This document shows positions 42,132 through 51,426 of a stretch of DNA of 64,000 nucleotides, one piece after another. This stretch comes from Nitzschia sp. pyKryTriq1 (lineage: Eukaryota; Bacillariophyta; Bacillariophyceae; Bacillariales; Bacillariaceae), in NCBI GenBank assembly GCA_956465555.1, contig OY101115.1:2976001-3040000 (forward strand). The letters run 5' to 3'. Each line of letters starts with the position of its first letter. Within the stretch, counting starts at the first letter, position 1. Under the pieces are notes generated by a model. It worked only from the letters and a program-made list of their open reading frames with translations. It did not search any database and was not told where the DNA came from. The position numbers were made by a program, and so were the translations under genes.

Positions 42132-42572
42132 ATGCCCAATACTATACTACCCCTATTAGTGCTACTTTGCTTTTCGGTATCAGCCTGCCTTGGATGGGGT
42201 ACTCGCTACGAAATTGGAAATGGAAGAAGATTTGGTAGCAGACCCGCCATGGTTGCAAATGAGAATCATGATCACAGCGAGGAGCCGATGACGATTGAGA
42301 CTTCCATTCTAATCCAAGACTTTATTCATGTCGATACCGCTAATCCGCATGAACTACTGGATCTAGTGAGAGATAGAGCCGACGAGCTTGCATGGGAGAC
42401 GTTTGCTGGGCACACGAAAGAACCCGCGTGCAGCGGTGAAGATTGCGAACAGGAGTGCCTGATACCCGAAGAGTGGACGCTATCTGCTGGTGATATGGAC
42501 TCCACCCAGGTGATGAATTTCCTTGGTATTCGAAGAGCTCAGCCCGTACGACGCTCGGCGGACTGGGAATGA
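42132..42572 (+). CDS. Small secreted or plastid-targeted protein (146 aa), paralogue of the 40.4-kb gene
   Basis: Single exon. A signal peptide (about 1-22, LLVLLCFSVSACLGWG) is followed by a mature region with a His/Glu-rich part, a helical stretch (DFIHVDTANPHELLDLVRDR) and a Cys cluster (ACSGEDCEQEC). The C-terminus VMNFLGIRRAQPVRR aligns with VMDFLNLKRAPSVKK of the gene 1.2 kb upstream, and both share a Cys-Gly/Ser ... Glu-Asp-Cys motif. Same orientation and similar size indicate an old tandem duplication. Function unknown. Confidence 0.68.
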   Translation: MPNTILPLLVLLCFSVSACLGWGTRYEIGNGRRFGSRPAMVANENHDHSEEPMTIETSILIQDFIHVDTANPHELLDLVRDRADELAWETFAGHTKEPACSGEDCEQECLIPEEWTLSAGDMDSTQVMNFLGIRRAQPVRRSADWE

Positions 42573-43497
42573 GCAGTGGTTGGGTGCTCTGTACTCGACC
42601 AGTACATTTACTACAACTCTCAATCCTCGGACAGGCGTATTTCAGAGGACCATTTCCTAGTATCACTATAATATCATACTTCCCCTGCGCCGTGCACAGT
42701 GGAACAAGAAGACTGCACTAAGACCATGCCAAAAGATGGGTGTGATTTTTTATGCTGGCACTGCATGCCATTCAAAGATGGCTTGTGGCTAAGGAAGATA
42801 CACATTTTTTGAAGAGAACCAACCAACACAAAATCACTATCTGGTTAGAGGGACGGCTGGAACGACCATCCCATACACATAATATAAACATGATACCCTA
42901 GCGAACACCATTCAATATGCTGATTATGATCACATCTAGAAATAGTGAAACGGGGTCTACGCCTAGCTCTACTACTTCTAAAGAGGGTATCAACAAAATA
43001 ACCTTGCTTTCAAAGCCCCGCAAAATAGTCGTTGAGTAGGAATTCGATACGGATCTACTGCCATCTCATTTCCACTTCTGATCATTGTTTCTCATCTAAA
43101 GTGGGGAGGAAGGTATTGCACGCACTGGTATTTCGAAGAAATAATAGTCTCTCTCGTATCCGTAGATAGAGAGGGAGTGTCGTCGACTCTCTGTAATCTA
43201 CTAAAAATGGAGAGCTCTACCGGTGATTATGTAGAACGGAGAGCAGCCTCAAGTCCCGAGAGTGATCGGTCGTGGATGTAGTTGAATCCTTCGAACCAAA
43301 AGTCCCGCAAGCAATGCTCATCATCGCGAGAACGTCCTGTAGAACCCCCCCCCCCCCGACGAGACAAGAGAGGACGACTGCCTCGAGAAACGTGATCCTC
43401 AATCCTCAATTCCTGCCATTAGCAGAACAACATATCTCACCTCTGCAACCAACAGCAGACAAAGACAATTGAATTGTTGTAAGGTCCCAATAGATAC
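42573..43497. other. Intergenic, nothing gene-like
   Basis: About 925 bp. Contains a run of 13 C at 43345-43357 and GA/CT-rich stretches at about 43140-43200. Short frames near the C run have no protein features. Confidence 0.4.
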
Positions 43498-44161
43498 ATG
43501 TTCGCGTCAGCCGCGTTGAGATCCTGCCGACTGGCCAGTACTGGGATTTCCCGGCGCCCAACATTTCCCGTTCAGCAATACCGGTATGAGTGCAATACAT
43601 TTGCGAGGCGACTGCTTACATCGAACTCGAAAACAGGGTCTCCCGTGAAGGAAGGTCTGAAGAAAGAAGTGAGCAATGAAACGAATGAATCATCTGGATT
43701 GACTCAGATGTGGAATCGCTTTATCGGGCCGAAGGAAATGCCCCCGAGATGGACTGCTGCTTGGTACCGTGAAATGGTGCTCGTCTGTACTGTATTTGCC
43801 ATTACTGGATCGTCGACAATGGTTTTGGTGAGTTGATGTTCCAAGCTCTGTGGATTTAGTCTTTGGGATGAATTTGGAGCTGATATGCACGTTTGTTTTT
43901 GGTCTCCAGGTTCGGCCAGCAGTCAGCAATGGGTTGGGCTTGCAAGGAAGCTTGAAGGACGGTCCGTGGTCATATCGAATCTGCTCCATTGTTATCATGA
44001 CTCCGATTTATGCCTCCCTTCTAGTGATTGTCGGAACTATCTTTGGTCGGCATCAGTACTTCCGACATTTTAGCGTCAAGATGTGGTCTCGATTTGGTAT
44101 CCCCCCAGAAATGATAGACGCTTCGTATCATCAAACAAAAAAGCACTTTCGAAAGTGGTAG
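43498..44161 (+). CDS. Mitochondrial-type two-TM protein (resembles DUF6787)
   Basis: Exons 43498-43827 and 43910-44161; the intron is 82 bp, phase 0 (GTGAGT donor, TCTCCAG acceptor). 193 aa. The N-terminus (1-45) is Arg/Ser-rich without acidic residues, typical of a mitochondrial presequence. Two hydrophobic segments follow: about 92-112 (VLVCTVFAITGSSTMVLV-RP) and about 135-155 (ICSIVIMTPIYASLLVIVGTIFG). The blocks FAITGSS, GSLKDGPWSYR and FGRHQYF look like the small conserved family DUF6787, as far as I remember it. Function is unknown. Confidence 0.7.
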
Positions 44162-45014
44162 ATAGGCAGCAAAGTATCGCACTACTGTATTAGGTGGTCT
44201 GAAAATATCGGCAAGTGACTATTTGAATATATTGGCACGTGACTGTTGGAGTCGCAAAACGGTTCCCTCGACTTTGTTTGGATTTCGATAGTGGCAACAC
44301 AGAAAAAAAGGAATAGTATGTAGCCAACGGTGGCGAACGGTAATTCAGTAACGCGACTTGGTCTACGGTAGTCTAGAGCCGCTGAGCAGTAATGCAAGAA
44401 AAGTTTCCGTAGACTACTAGAGCAAGTACTACCATATTCTTTTAGCTCAAATGGTCTATAGTGACGAGTAAAAAGGGACTGAGAAACAATGATTCTTCTC
44501 TAGACTTTCTATGATGCGAGACGGTCTCATATTGTCAGGTCTCGAAGAAAAGACTCCACCATCTAGCATGCTACTAGAGGAGAGAGTGGACTAGACTAAT
44601 CCTGTCGAAGAAATAAATATATTATGGTGATGATGATGATGATTCTTCTTCTTCATTCTGCTTCGAGAGAGGAGGTGCGTGCGTGCATCCAATGCTGAGT
44701 CAACAATCGAATCATGATCCTTCCCTCCGACACGTCATCCTTCAAACCAATCCGCGCCGGTCGGCCCGCGTTGAGACGGGATGAACGAAAAGCTTGCGAA
44801 ACCAAATAAAGAACTAAGTACTTCCGGCATCGGCATCGGCCGGCCATGATGTTGTACCGGTACCGGTACCAGGTACCGGTAGAGCAAGAGTTTACTGTTT
44901 ACTCGTACTCGTAGAGTTTAGAAGAAGTGTTAGTGTTGACTGGTCTGCGCCTACCGTATTACCTCACCCATTGCGATTGGCGCAAGAGGACGTGGATTGT
45001 CGGTCTAGCTAGTA
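44162..45014. other. Intergenic, with a short GGTACC palindrome cluster
   Basis: A near-duplicate pair of segments (AATATCGGCAAGTGACT / ATATTGGCACGTGACT) lies at about 44206-44243. A palindrome cluster TACCGGTACCGGTACC lies at 44855-44880. A GATGATGATGATTCTTCTTCTTC run is at about 44634. No gene seen. Confidence 0.4.
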
Positions 45015-46157
45015 ATGCTCATTGGCAGATCGGCGCTATTGGAAGGTTTCAACAATAGCAGTAGATTATTCAAGTCAACTTCGACAATGCGGGCGAAGAG
45101 CTTTGCGGCAACGAGCATCCTCACGACATTTGCCTCTCACGCTTGGATTTGTGCGGCGAGCCATAACAGAAAAGGGGGTCGGGAAGCCTTTCTGGAACCT
45201 GTAATAATCGGCAAGCATCACCGATCACTGTCTAAAGAATTGTTTCGCAGTTCACTTCATTGCGATATTCAAAGACGAATGGTTTCGACGTTTCCAGGCA
45301 ATGAGGACGCATTTGCTATAGAGGGCGAGGAATGGACGGATGTCCTGCCTTTTGAGAAGAGCGCCCACAATTCAGCAACGATCGTCGTCCCGGAAGAGCC
45401 AAGTTCTCTTTTCGATCGAGATTCTTTTCGAAATCGGCTAGAAGCCACTTGCGAAGTCCTGAGAGAAATGAATAAGTGCAGCGTTTGGGTCGAAATTCCA
45501 ATGTCACGTGCCAGCCTGATCGAAGAGATGTCAAGTTTGGGTTTCGAGTATCACCATGCGCAGGGATCCACTGCGAAGTTGAATCTATGGCTCCTTGATA
45601 GCGAGTCGAAGGTGCCCGAGTACGCAACTCATCATCTAGGGGTGGGGGCGGTGGTAATCAATAGCCGCGATGAAATTTTGTGCGTCCGAGAACTACGACA
45701 GAATTACATGCCCTGGAAAATTCCTGGTGGTCTTTCGGAGCTAGGAGAGAGCATTTCGGATGCAGCAGAAAGAGAAGTTCTGGAGGAAACTGGAATTCCT
45801 ACGAAATTCCGCTCGGTGCTGAGCTTTCGCCACACTCATGGTCTAGCTAACGGCAGGTCGGACTTGTACTTTGTATGTCGGTTAGACCCTATCGAAGAGG
45901 TCGATGAGGCTGGAAATGTTATTATTCCAAAGCCATGTGCACAAGAATGTGAAATCGAGGCCACGGCGTGGGTTCCTTTGAGCGAATATAGAGACATGGT
46001 GAATGGAGCAAACGGTGGGCCCGGGCACCCAATGATGAGCAACATTATGAAAGTTTTCGATGAGGGCATTCGTATCAAGCAAAAGGTAATCAAGAGTATT
46101 GTTCCTGGAAGAAAGCCCAACCCACTATATATCCCTACATTGACAGACTCGGAGTAA
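45015..46157 (+). CDS. NUDT6-like Nudix hydrolase
   Basis: 380 aa, single exon. The Nudix box at 239-261 is perfect: G239, E245, R253-E254, E257-E258 and G260, all needed for Mg2+ and diphosphate hydrolysis. The preceding domain (about 133-195: FRNRLEATCEVLREMNKCSVWV ... LGFEYHHAQGSTAKLNLWL, quoted in part) is the pre-Nudix domain of the NUDT6/plant NUDT2-type branch. The N-terminus may be a presequence; a second Met at residue 25 starts a better signal peptide (MRAKSFAATSILTTFAS), so that start is possible. The substrate is not predictable; ADP-ribose or NADH-type compounds are usual in this branch. Confidence 0.87.
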   Translation: MLIGRSALLEGFNNSSRLFKSTSTMRAKSFAATSILTTFASHAWICAASHNRKGGREAFLEPVIIGKHHRSLSKELFRSSLHCDIQRRMVSTFPGNEDAFAIEGEEWTDVLPFEKSAHNSATIVVPEEPSSLFDRDSFRNRLEATCEVLREMNKCSVWVEIPMSRASLIEEMSSLGFEYHHAQGSTAKLNLWLLDSESKVPEYATHHLGVGAVVINSRDEILCVRELRQNYMPWKIPGGLSELGESISDAAEREVLEETGIPTKFRSVLSFRHTHGLANGRSDLYFVCRLDPIEEVDEAGNVIIPKPCAQECEIEATAWVPLSEYRDMVNGANGGPGHPMMSNIMKVFDEGIRIKQKVIKSIVPGRKPNPLYIPTLTDSE

Positions 46158-46558
46158 GCGTACCCATCCTCTAGCCAGCAGCAGAGGGTAGAGCTGTTTG
46201 TTCCATGGACGGCGCACTGTCCATCTTTTTGATTCTTAGATAAACGCAATGGTAACGTAGAATTTTTCATAGAGCCATTAGACTTCTGCCGCACTAAGTT
46301 GCTCAAAACGAGCGGCGGGGAGAAAATACCCACCCGTCCGTTCTGTCACGGTGGGAATGGGCAGATTGTGGTTAGACAAGTTGGAGGCCACTCAGACGTT
46401 AGTATACTACTAGGAGTACGAACTACAAAAACAAGTTGAAAAACAAATGTATGCTATAATACGCCTTCTACAGACACTTATTCTCCAAGGGCGAGTGGAA
46501 TCATATCCCCTGCTCCCATTGATCTGCAAACCACCCTCCAACGCCAGCAATAACATGC
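46158..46558. other. Intergenic between convergent genes
   Basis: Should hold 3' UTRs. A small inverted arrangement AAGAATCAAAAAGATGG / CCATCTTTTTGATTCTT is implied near 46220-46240 when read on both strands, but I could not confirm a hairpin. No gene seen. Confidence 0.35.
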
Positions 46559-46846
46559 TTATTTCGCACGTTGTCGCATCTTTCTTCGCTTGCGTCGAAG
46601 ACGTCGCATTCGCTTCTTGCGCCACTTCTTACGCATACCAGCGACGACGGCCATCCTCATTTGGAGGGTGTCCTCCTCTTCGACACCGTTGGCCTCGAGG
46701 GAACCTTCCTCCAAGGCATCGGCGCCGTTCAAAAGGCAAATTTGGTGGGAAGGGACGAACTCTGCGTTCTCGATCATGAGCTTGAGGCTCTCGACCGAGG
46801 TGGCAGCGTCCACTTCGTAAGCAGTAGAGTTGACAAAGATCTTCAT
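46559..46846 (-). CDS. RPL41: Ubiquitin-like protein fused to ribosomal protein eL41
   Basis: 95 aa from the ATG at 46846 (context ACGATGA). Residues 1-70 form a ubiquitin-like fold: MKIFVNSTAYEVDAATSVES (beta hairpin), a helix SLKLMIENAE, and LLNGADALEEGSLEANGV, ending in AVVAG. Residues 71-95 (starting MRKKWRKKRMRRL) match the 25-residue ribosomal protein eL41 almost exactly, including its own initiator Met and C-terminal MRQRAK. By analogy with ubiquitin-eL40, ubiquitin-eS31 and FUBI-eS30, the leader would be cut off after Gly70 to release eL41. Only one Gly precedes the junction. A 212-bp leader intron (47085-46874, GTAAGT ... CCTCAG) lies upstream. Confidence 0.88.
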   Translation of the reverse strand: MKIFVNSTAYEVDAATSVESLKLMIENAEFVPSHQICLLNGADALEEGSLEANGVEEEDTLQMRMAVVAGMRKKWRKKRMRRLRRKRRKMRQRAK

Positions 46847-47645
46847 CGTTTTGGACAGTACGGTTGCTCGAACCTGAGGAAAGAAGGGCAGAGTGAGTAC
46901 GGAGACTTGACACAACTTATCGCAAACACGAACCCCGGCCCTCTCCGTCATCCAGTTTTTCCAGCCATCAAATCCTCCTGGATTGTTGGACCGATACTAC
47001 ATTGTTCGTTGCCTCTCGTGGGTCATGAAGACAGAGGAGGAAACAATACTCTACTAGAGTAGTAGGGCTACAAGGCAAGACTTACAAGTTGGACTTGGAA
47101 CAGACAGCGATACTATGGCCATGGTCTCGTGCTTGCTGCTCGGCTCGAGGCCTTCAGTTCCTCACTTCCTCGTTGCTGGTGGCTGTCAGCGACACAACCC
47201 ACAACACGACCAAACGAATGATGCAGTAGGAAACTACGTATGTAGCAAATGTACTGGGTTTTACGTCTGACATCTGCAGTAAGGAAGGGACAGAAGTAAT
47301 ATTATGCGCGTGCAACGCGCATCATCATCATCATCATGACGACTCCTAGCTCTGTCTTTACTGTATGTTCTCTCTAGAGAGAGGGACAGCCGGGTCCCCA
47401 TAAAGATCCCCCAAAGGTCTCCCGGTCTGTACGTCCACCGATAGCTAAAGATCGTCGTGGTCGTCGTGGAAAAGCCAGCACAGAGCACAGAAGAGCACAG
47501 AACTTATTTCGAATTTCGACTTTCGCCTCTGTCTCGCATCTCGCCTCTTCATTCTTTATTCTTTGTGACTACAAGTAAGGTCTCGAAATCACAGGGTCCG
47601 TCCCCATAGTTTGTTGTGCAAGTCAAATTCACCACGGATTTGAAA
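46847..47645. promoter_or_regulatory. Divergent region with the eL41 leader exon, its intron and promoters
   Basis: On the minus strand a 5' leader exon ends at 47086 and is spliced (intron 47085-46874) to a 27-nt leader before the eL41 fusion start. That leader exon contains an ATG in strong context (ACCATGG, 47122-47120). Once spliced, it opens a frame that overlaps the fusion gene in another reading frame. On the plus side the region contains the promoter of the J-domain gene. A CATCATCATCATCATCAT run is at about 47318-47337. Confidence 0.5.
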
Positions 47646-48257
47646 ATGAGCACCGGGTCGAGAGCATTTCGAGCAGCTTCCTCGCAGAAAGTGAAAACCG
47701 AAGTAGTGAGGCTGCTTTTCGGGCACAAATATTCTCGCAAGGGCCCTGAAGCGCACCGCAAGCTGGATGCATCTATTTACTCATACTCGGATTTGAAGAA
47801 AGCCTATTTGGGACGCATTCAAGAAATTCATCCCGACAAAATACGAAATGAAACTACAGGGACAGAAGAACTCAAGCTTTCCTTCCAAGAACTTCAGGAA
47901 GCATGGAAGCAATACGAGGACTTGGCAAAATCCATGAGGTCGGTGGGAAATGGCGAGGAAGATGCAAATTTTACCTTGTTTGGAGTAGGATGCTCATTTT
48001 CTGACACGGAAGAAGAAAGAGCCCTCCGAAACGAGATCACCGATCAGGCGTGCAGGGGTTGGTTTTCGTCTGGGTTGCTATCCGAGTCCTCAACTACAAA
48101 TGGACGTAGCTCAAATCATTCAATGAGAATCAAACAAGTGTCTCTTGCTGACGATGAACTGTTTACCGACGTTTCAAAAGGCACAGACGAAAGTCACACT
48201 GATAGCAATAAAAGTACCAAGCCGAGACGGAAACATCTCATACCTGGTCTACGCTGA
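47646..48257 (+). CDS. J-domain (DnaJ-like) co-chaperone
   Basis: 203 aa from the first ATG (MSTGSRAFRA); the frame extends upstream only through non-ATG codons. The J domain spans about 44-105: YSYSDLKKAYLGRIQEIHPD has helix II and the essential His-Pro-Asp (62-64), followed by helix III (LSFQELQEAWKQYEDL). The N-terminus is basic (about 1-45) and could target mitochondria. The C-terminus is Ser/Lys-rich and disordered, with no zinc finger or client-binding domain, so it is a type III J protein. J domains stimulate Hsp70 ATPase activity. The partner is unknown. Confidence 0.82.
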   Translation: MSTGSRAFRAASSQKVKTEVVRLLFGHKYSRKGPEAHRKLDASIYSYSDLKKAYLGRIQEIHPDKIRNETTGTEELKLSFQELQEAWKQYEDLAKSMRSVGNGEEDANFTLFGVGCSFSDTEEERALRNEITDQACRGWFSSGLLSESSTTNGRSSNHSMRIKQVSLADDELFTDVSKGTDESHTDSNKSTKPRRKHLIPGLR

Positions 48258-48553
48258 AAATGATAACTCCGATTTCCGATTTTGGGACACGGCCACATTT
48301 CCTTTCGAGGCTGATTTGAAGGATGAGACTTCCTGAGACTGTCTGTCGGCCTGCCACGCTGTATGGACGATTACTTCTCGAGAAGCAGTGATCTATTTGT
48401 TCCGGTGTTCCCTGTCATAATTATCCCGAAGTTCTTTGAAGATCTCCTGTCCTTCAAAGCACGGCATGTAGAGATAGGGAGTATAAATGCCATCGATTTC
48501 ATTGTCGAATGGAGCTCGAGGCCTTCTTCATGTTCCCGGAGGCGCAATGCGAT
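48258..48553. other. Intergenic with a decayed coding-like stretch
   Basis: On the minus strand at about 48400-48515 an open stretch reads IDGIYTPYLYMPCFEGQEIF, then a Lys/Glu/Arg-rich helix and a stop. It is related to the relic near 22.6 kb and may belong to the damaged gene immediately upstream on the same strand (48554-48977). Confidence 0.35.
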
Positions 48554-48977
48554 TTAATTGATTTGGTCACGACTCTCGGAGAAGTACGCAAGGGATTCCA
48601 AGGAAGGAAGATCATCAAGACCATACAAATCCCTTTCCCATCTTGATCTCGTCTCATGGTCCCCAAACATGTTTCCCCAGAAACGACAGTAGCTCTGCGC
48701 GTTCTTCAGCAGTCGATGGTTCAGGAACAGCATAAAAATCGAACCAAGGATGTTCCACACTTTTTTTAATTCTTGTCTCACGGTCGTCCAAAGCATATTC
48801 CCCCAGAAACGACAATAGCTCTGCGAAATCATCAGGAGTCGATGATTCAGTAACCCTGTAGACTCCGATGTTTGAAACAGCATCCATCACATAGTTGTAG
48901 TGCTTGTCTATAGCATACTCGTACCCATCCTCGAACTCTGGAGTGGTATCGTCATCAATGCGCTGCCAAGTATCCAT
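48554..48977 (-). pseudogene. Damaged gene with an internal duplication
   Basis: The frame starts at ATG 48977 (MDTWQRIDDDTTPEFEDGYE) and contains a module read twice: TPDDFAELLSFLGEYALDDR and then TAEERAELLSFLGKHVWG. In the second copy two nucleotides are missing relative to the first, and the frame stops at a TGA (GP-stop, 48654). In the next frame the sequence continues as DHETRSRWERDLYG to a stop at 48554, parallel to DRETRIKK in copy 1. This indicates a frameshift after duplication, though sequencing error cannot be excluded. No family recognised. Confidence 0.5.
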
Positions 48978-49442
48978 GTAGATGATTTCACATACCAAGA
49001 AGTCCCTGAAAGCTTCGTCGGCCGGTTATTGATAATATCCACTGTCCAGGTAAATATCCGCTTGCTCTGTGATCGACTGACGAAAAACTTTTAGAGAACA
49101 TAGTTCTGTAGAGGATAAAGAGATCCTTTCTTAGGAGGAAGCCTGGGAAAGAGAAATAATAGTAGAGAGAACAACTACATACCGGTATGATGGTCAACAA
49201 TCAACACGGGACCAGCGCATACGTCATTCGTGATTCACCGTCCGAGCAAGCAATAAAGCGAAGCAGAGAAACACTATTACCGGTACAATATTGAGTATTG
49301 AGTATTCGTAATGGGCAAGAGCGCAAACAGCAGCAAGTGCCAAAGCCAGTATCGTCTTCACCTATCTGTGCTCTGAACCCTTGGTAGACCACAAAAGACA
49401 TCAGACTAAACATTATTTTGATCCTGTCCATCTTAACGAATC
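48978..49442. other. Intergenic, nothing seen
   Basis: AT-rich; contains TACCGGTA motifs near 49182 and 49280. It should contain the promoter of the downstream DUF1995 gene. Confidence 0.4.
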
Positions 49443-50261
49443 ATGCGACTCTTCCTTTTTAGTATTGTGGGAACTTATTGTGGCTTGGGATCTGCCCTCA
49501 TTCCTGCGACTCCACAGGAGCAGACAAGACGTGCAATTCGAAGCCTATCCAATGCAATTGAGGATGCCAAAGGCAAGGGGAAACCCCCTCGCTTTTATGT
49601 CGACTATCTTATTCCCTTGCCTCCTGAAACGCAAGCTGAGGACATCGACCCGTGGCCTGGTGGTCTAGCACAGATGTATCCTTACGCCAGTGAGATCTTG
49701 GAAACAATATTGAAAGGAATAACTGAAAAGCCGTCCAGCACATGCTCCTCGCAAGTCATCAGTGCGCCCGACTGCTCCGGGTTCTTCATTCAAGAATCCC
49801 TCGAATCTGCTAAGAATGATGTTGCAGCAATTCTGTTCCCAGGTGTCGACCAGTTGGACAATATCGATCAAATTGACAAGATGGTCGGTGACGAAAGAAC
49901 TCTGATCCTTTTCAACAAGCAGTTCCAGAGACCTGCAGATTTTGGCTTTGGCAAGAAGGATAAATGCCAACAAATTGTGTTCGATCGCTTCTCCTTTGGT
50001 TTTGCCTTCCAGGAGTTCGCGTGCCGGGGAGAGGACACAAAGCTGACTTTTGAGTTTCCAAATTGGCAGACTTGTGTGATATGCGATGACGATGTAGACC
50101 TGGGACAACGTGAGATCGCCCTACTAGAACCAAGACCAGACCGACCAGCCTACGAAGAACTTGAAAAGAAGATCAATGAGGTACTACCAGAGCCTCTATG
50201 GATGAGGAAGATGAATGAAGCCGAATCTAAGGGTTTCAAATTCCAACGCGGTGGAAAGTAG
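49443..50261 (+). CDS. DUF1995-domain protein, probably plastid
   Basis: 272 aa. A signal-like N-terminus (MRLFLFSIVGTYCGLGSALIP, about 1-20) precedes a DUF1995 domain (about 25-240): RFYVDYLIPLPPET, then DPWPGGLAQMYPYASEILET, a central FPGVDQLDNIDQIDKMV, and LILFNKQFQ ... FGF. DUF1995 occurs in plastid proteins of plants and algae, including a photosystem II assembly factor (LPA3) and the C-terminal half of plastid adenylate kinase 5. The next gene, 130 bp away and convergent, is a plastid-type adenylate kinase. The role here is unknown. Confidence 0.82.
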   Translation: MRLFLFSIVGTYCGLGSALIPATPQEQTRRAIRSLSNAIEDAKGKGKPPRFYVDYLIPLPPETQAEDIDPWPGGLAQMYPYASEILETILKGITEKPSSTCSSQVISAPDCSGFFIQESLESAKNDVAAILFPGVDQLDNIDQIDKMVGDERTLILFNKQFQRPADFGFGKKDKCQQIVFDRFSFGFAFQEFACRGEDTKLTFEFPNWQTCVICDDDVDLGQREIALLEPRPDRPAYEELEKKINEVLPEPLWMRKMNEAESKGFKFQRGGK

Positions 50262-50391
50262 TTAATACATTCACACCCGGGCGGCGATGACACGCTAAAC
50301 AACTCCCTGAAAGAGTCTCAAACTACAGTAGTCAATTTTTCAAATGCTATGCCACTATATCAGTTGTTGTGATCCTGGGAAGCACCTTATT

Positions 50392-51426
50392 CTACGCCTT
50401 GGCTCTTCGTTTCTTTGTCTTGTTATCAATAATTTTTGCCATGCTCTTGGAAACTATACTCGGAGACCTTGTTCCATCAACTTCTACGATAGCATCGCCA
50501 AGGTATGCCCGGATTTCAGAGAGATTTGAGTGAAAGTGCTCGAGCCGACGTTCAGCCTTCTCAGCCGTATCGTCGCTTCTTTGTTCAAGGCGATCTATTA
50601 TGTCCGTTGGTGGGGGACAAAACGAGAGGTGATATATCTTCCCAGTCTGTGGATCTAGTCGACGACCAGTGACTCGTTCGATCAGGAGGTCATCGGGTAC
50701 ATCAAGAAATAGGATCAAGTCTGGCACAATGCCAAGATCATGCAAATGAGCCGCTTGCACTTTGGTTCTTGGAAATCCGTCCAGGAGCCAGCCTTGCTGT
50801 TGACAATCCTCCTGGTCAAGACGCTCGCCCACAATATTGATCATCACATTGTCAGGAACAAGTTCTCCACGATCCATAAACTCTTTCGCAACCTTTCCAA
50901 TAGCTGTTCCACTTCTCACGGCTTCTCTTAGCATATCACCAGTAGAGAGATGCACCACGCCGTATCGTTCAGCTATGTATTCGCACTGGGTCCCCTTTCC
51001 TGAAGCTGGCCCACCAATGATAATGATTCGCGGAGGGTCGGGCGACCTTGATGAATGTTTCCGGTTGCTGTTGGTTTTCTGATTTGATGTTCGATTTATT
51101 CTGCTGTGGGAATCCTTGGCAAGGTTGGTGATAATCCGAAGTTTCGACAAGGGGGGTCTCCCGTCAGCAGGGATGCGGTCAACGGCCACGCTCTCCAAAC
51201 CAAAGCGTTGTTTACTCGTGCCAGGTGATGTGAAGGCCACACGACGTCTGAACCCAAATAAGCGAGGAATTATCCCATCATTGAGTGCATACACCCGGAC
51301 ACTGCAGGCGAAGAAAGCTAGAAGAAAGATGAGAAGAAACCTGGTGACGGAAGACTTCCCTTTCTCTTTCTTCGACAGTCCTCGATGGAAAGGTCTGGTG
51401 AGCAGACTGATATTTCGTAATGCCAT
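50392..51426 (-). CDS. Adenylate kinase, probably plastid
   Basis: 344 aa. A hydrophobic segment at about 29-47 after a basic start suggests a signal-anchor or plastid presequence, and residues 50-130 are a long basic linker. The kinase domain starts at about 132 with IIIIGGPASGKGTQ (P-loop, 138-146), then STGDMLREAV (AMP-binding), GWLLDGFPRT, LILFLDVPDD, and a LID region TGRRLDPQTGKIYHL ending in an extended Pro-rich loop; this LID lacks the four zinc Cys. It interconverts ATP + AMP and 2 ADP. It converges with the DUF1995 gene. Confidence 0.92.
   Translation of the reverse strand: MALRNISLLTRPFHRGLSKKEKGKSSVTRFLLIFLLAFFACSVRVYALNDGIIPRLFGFRRRVAFTSPGTSKQRFGLESVAVDRIPADGRPPLSKLRIITNLAKDSHSRINRTSNQKTNSNRKHSSRSPDPPRIIIIGGPASGKGTQCEYIAERYGVVHLSTGDMLREAVRSGTAIGKVAKEFMDRGELVPDNVMINIVGERLDQEDCQQQGWLLDGFPRTKVQAAHLHDLGIVPDLILFLDVPDDLLIERVTGRRLDPQTGKIYHLSFCPPPTDIIDRLEQRSDDTAEKAERRLEHFHSNLSEIRAYLGDAIVEVDGTRSPSIVSKSMAKIIDNKTKKRRAKA

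Noticed and set aside
41811-42160. Several overlapping frames on both strands
   Set aside because: At least five frames are open over the same bases, which reflects low stop density rather than genes. No signal or domain in any of them.
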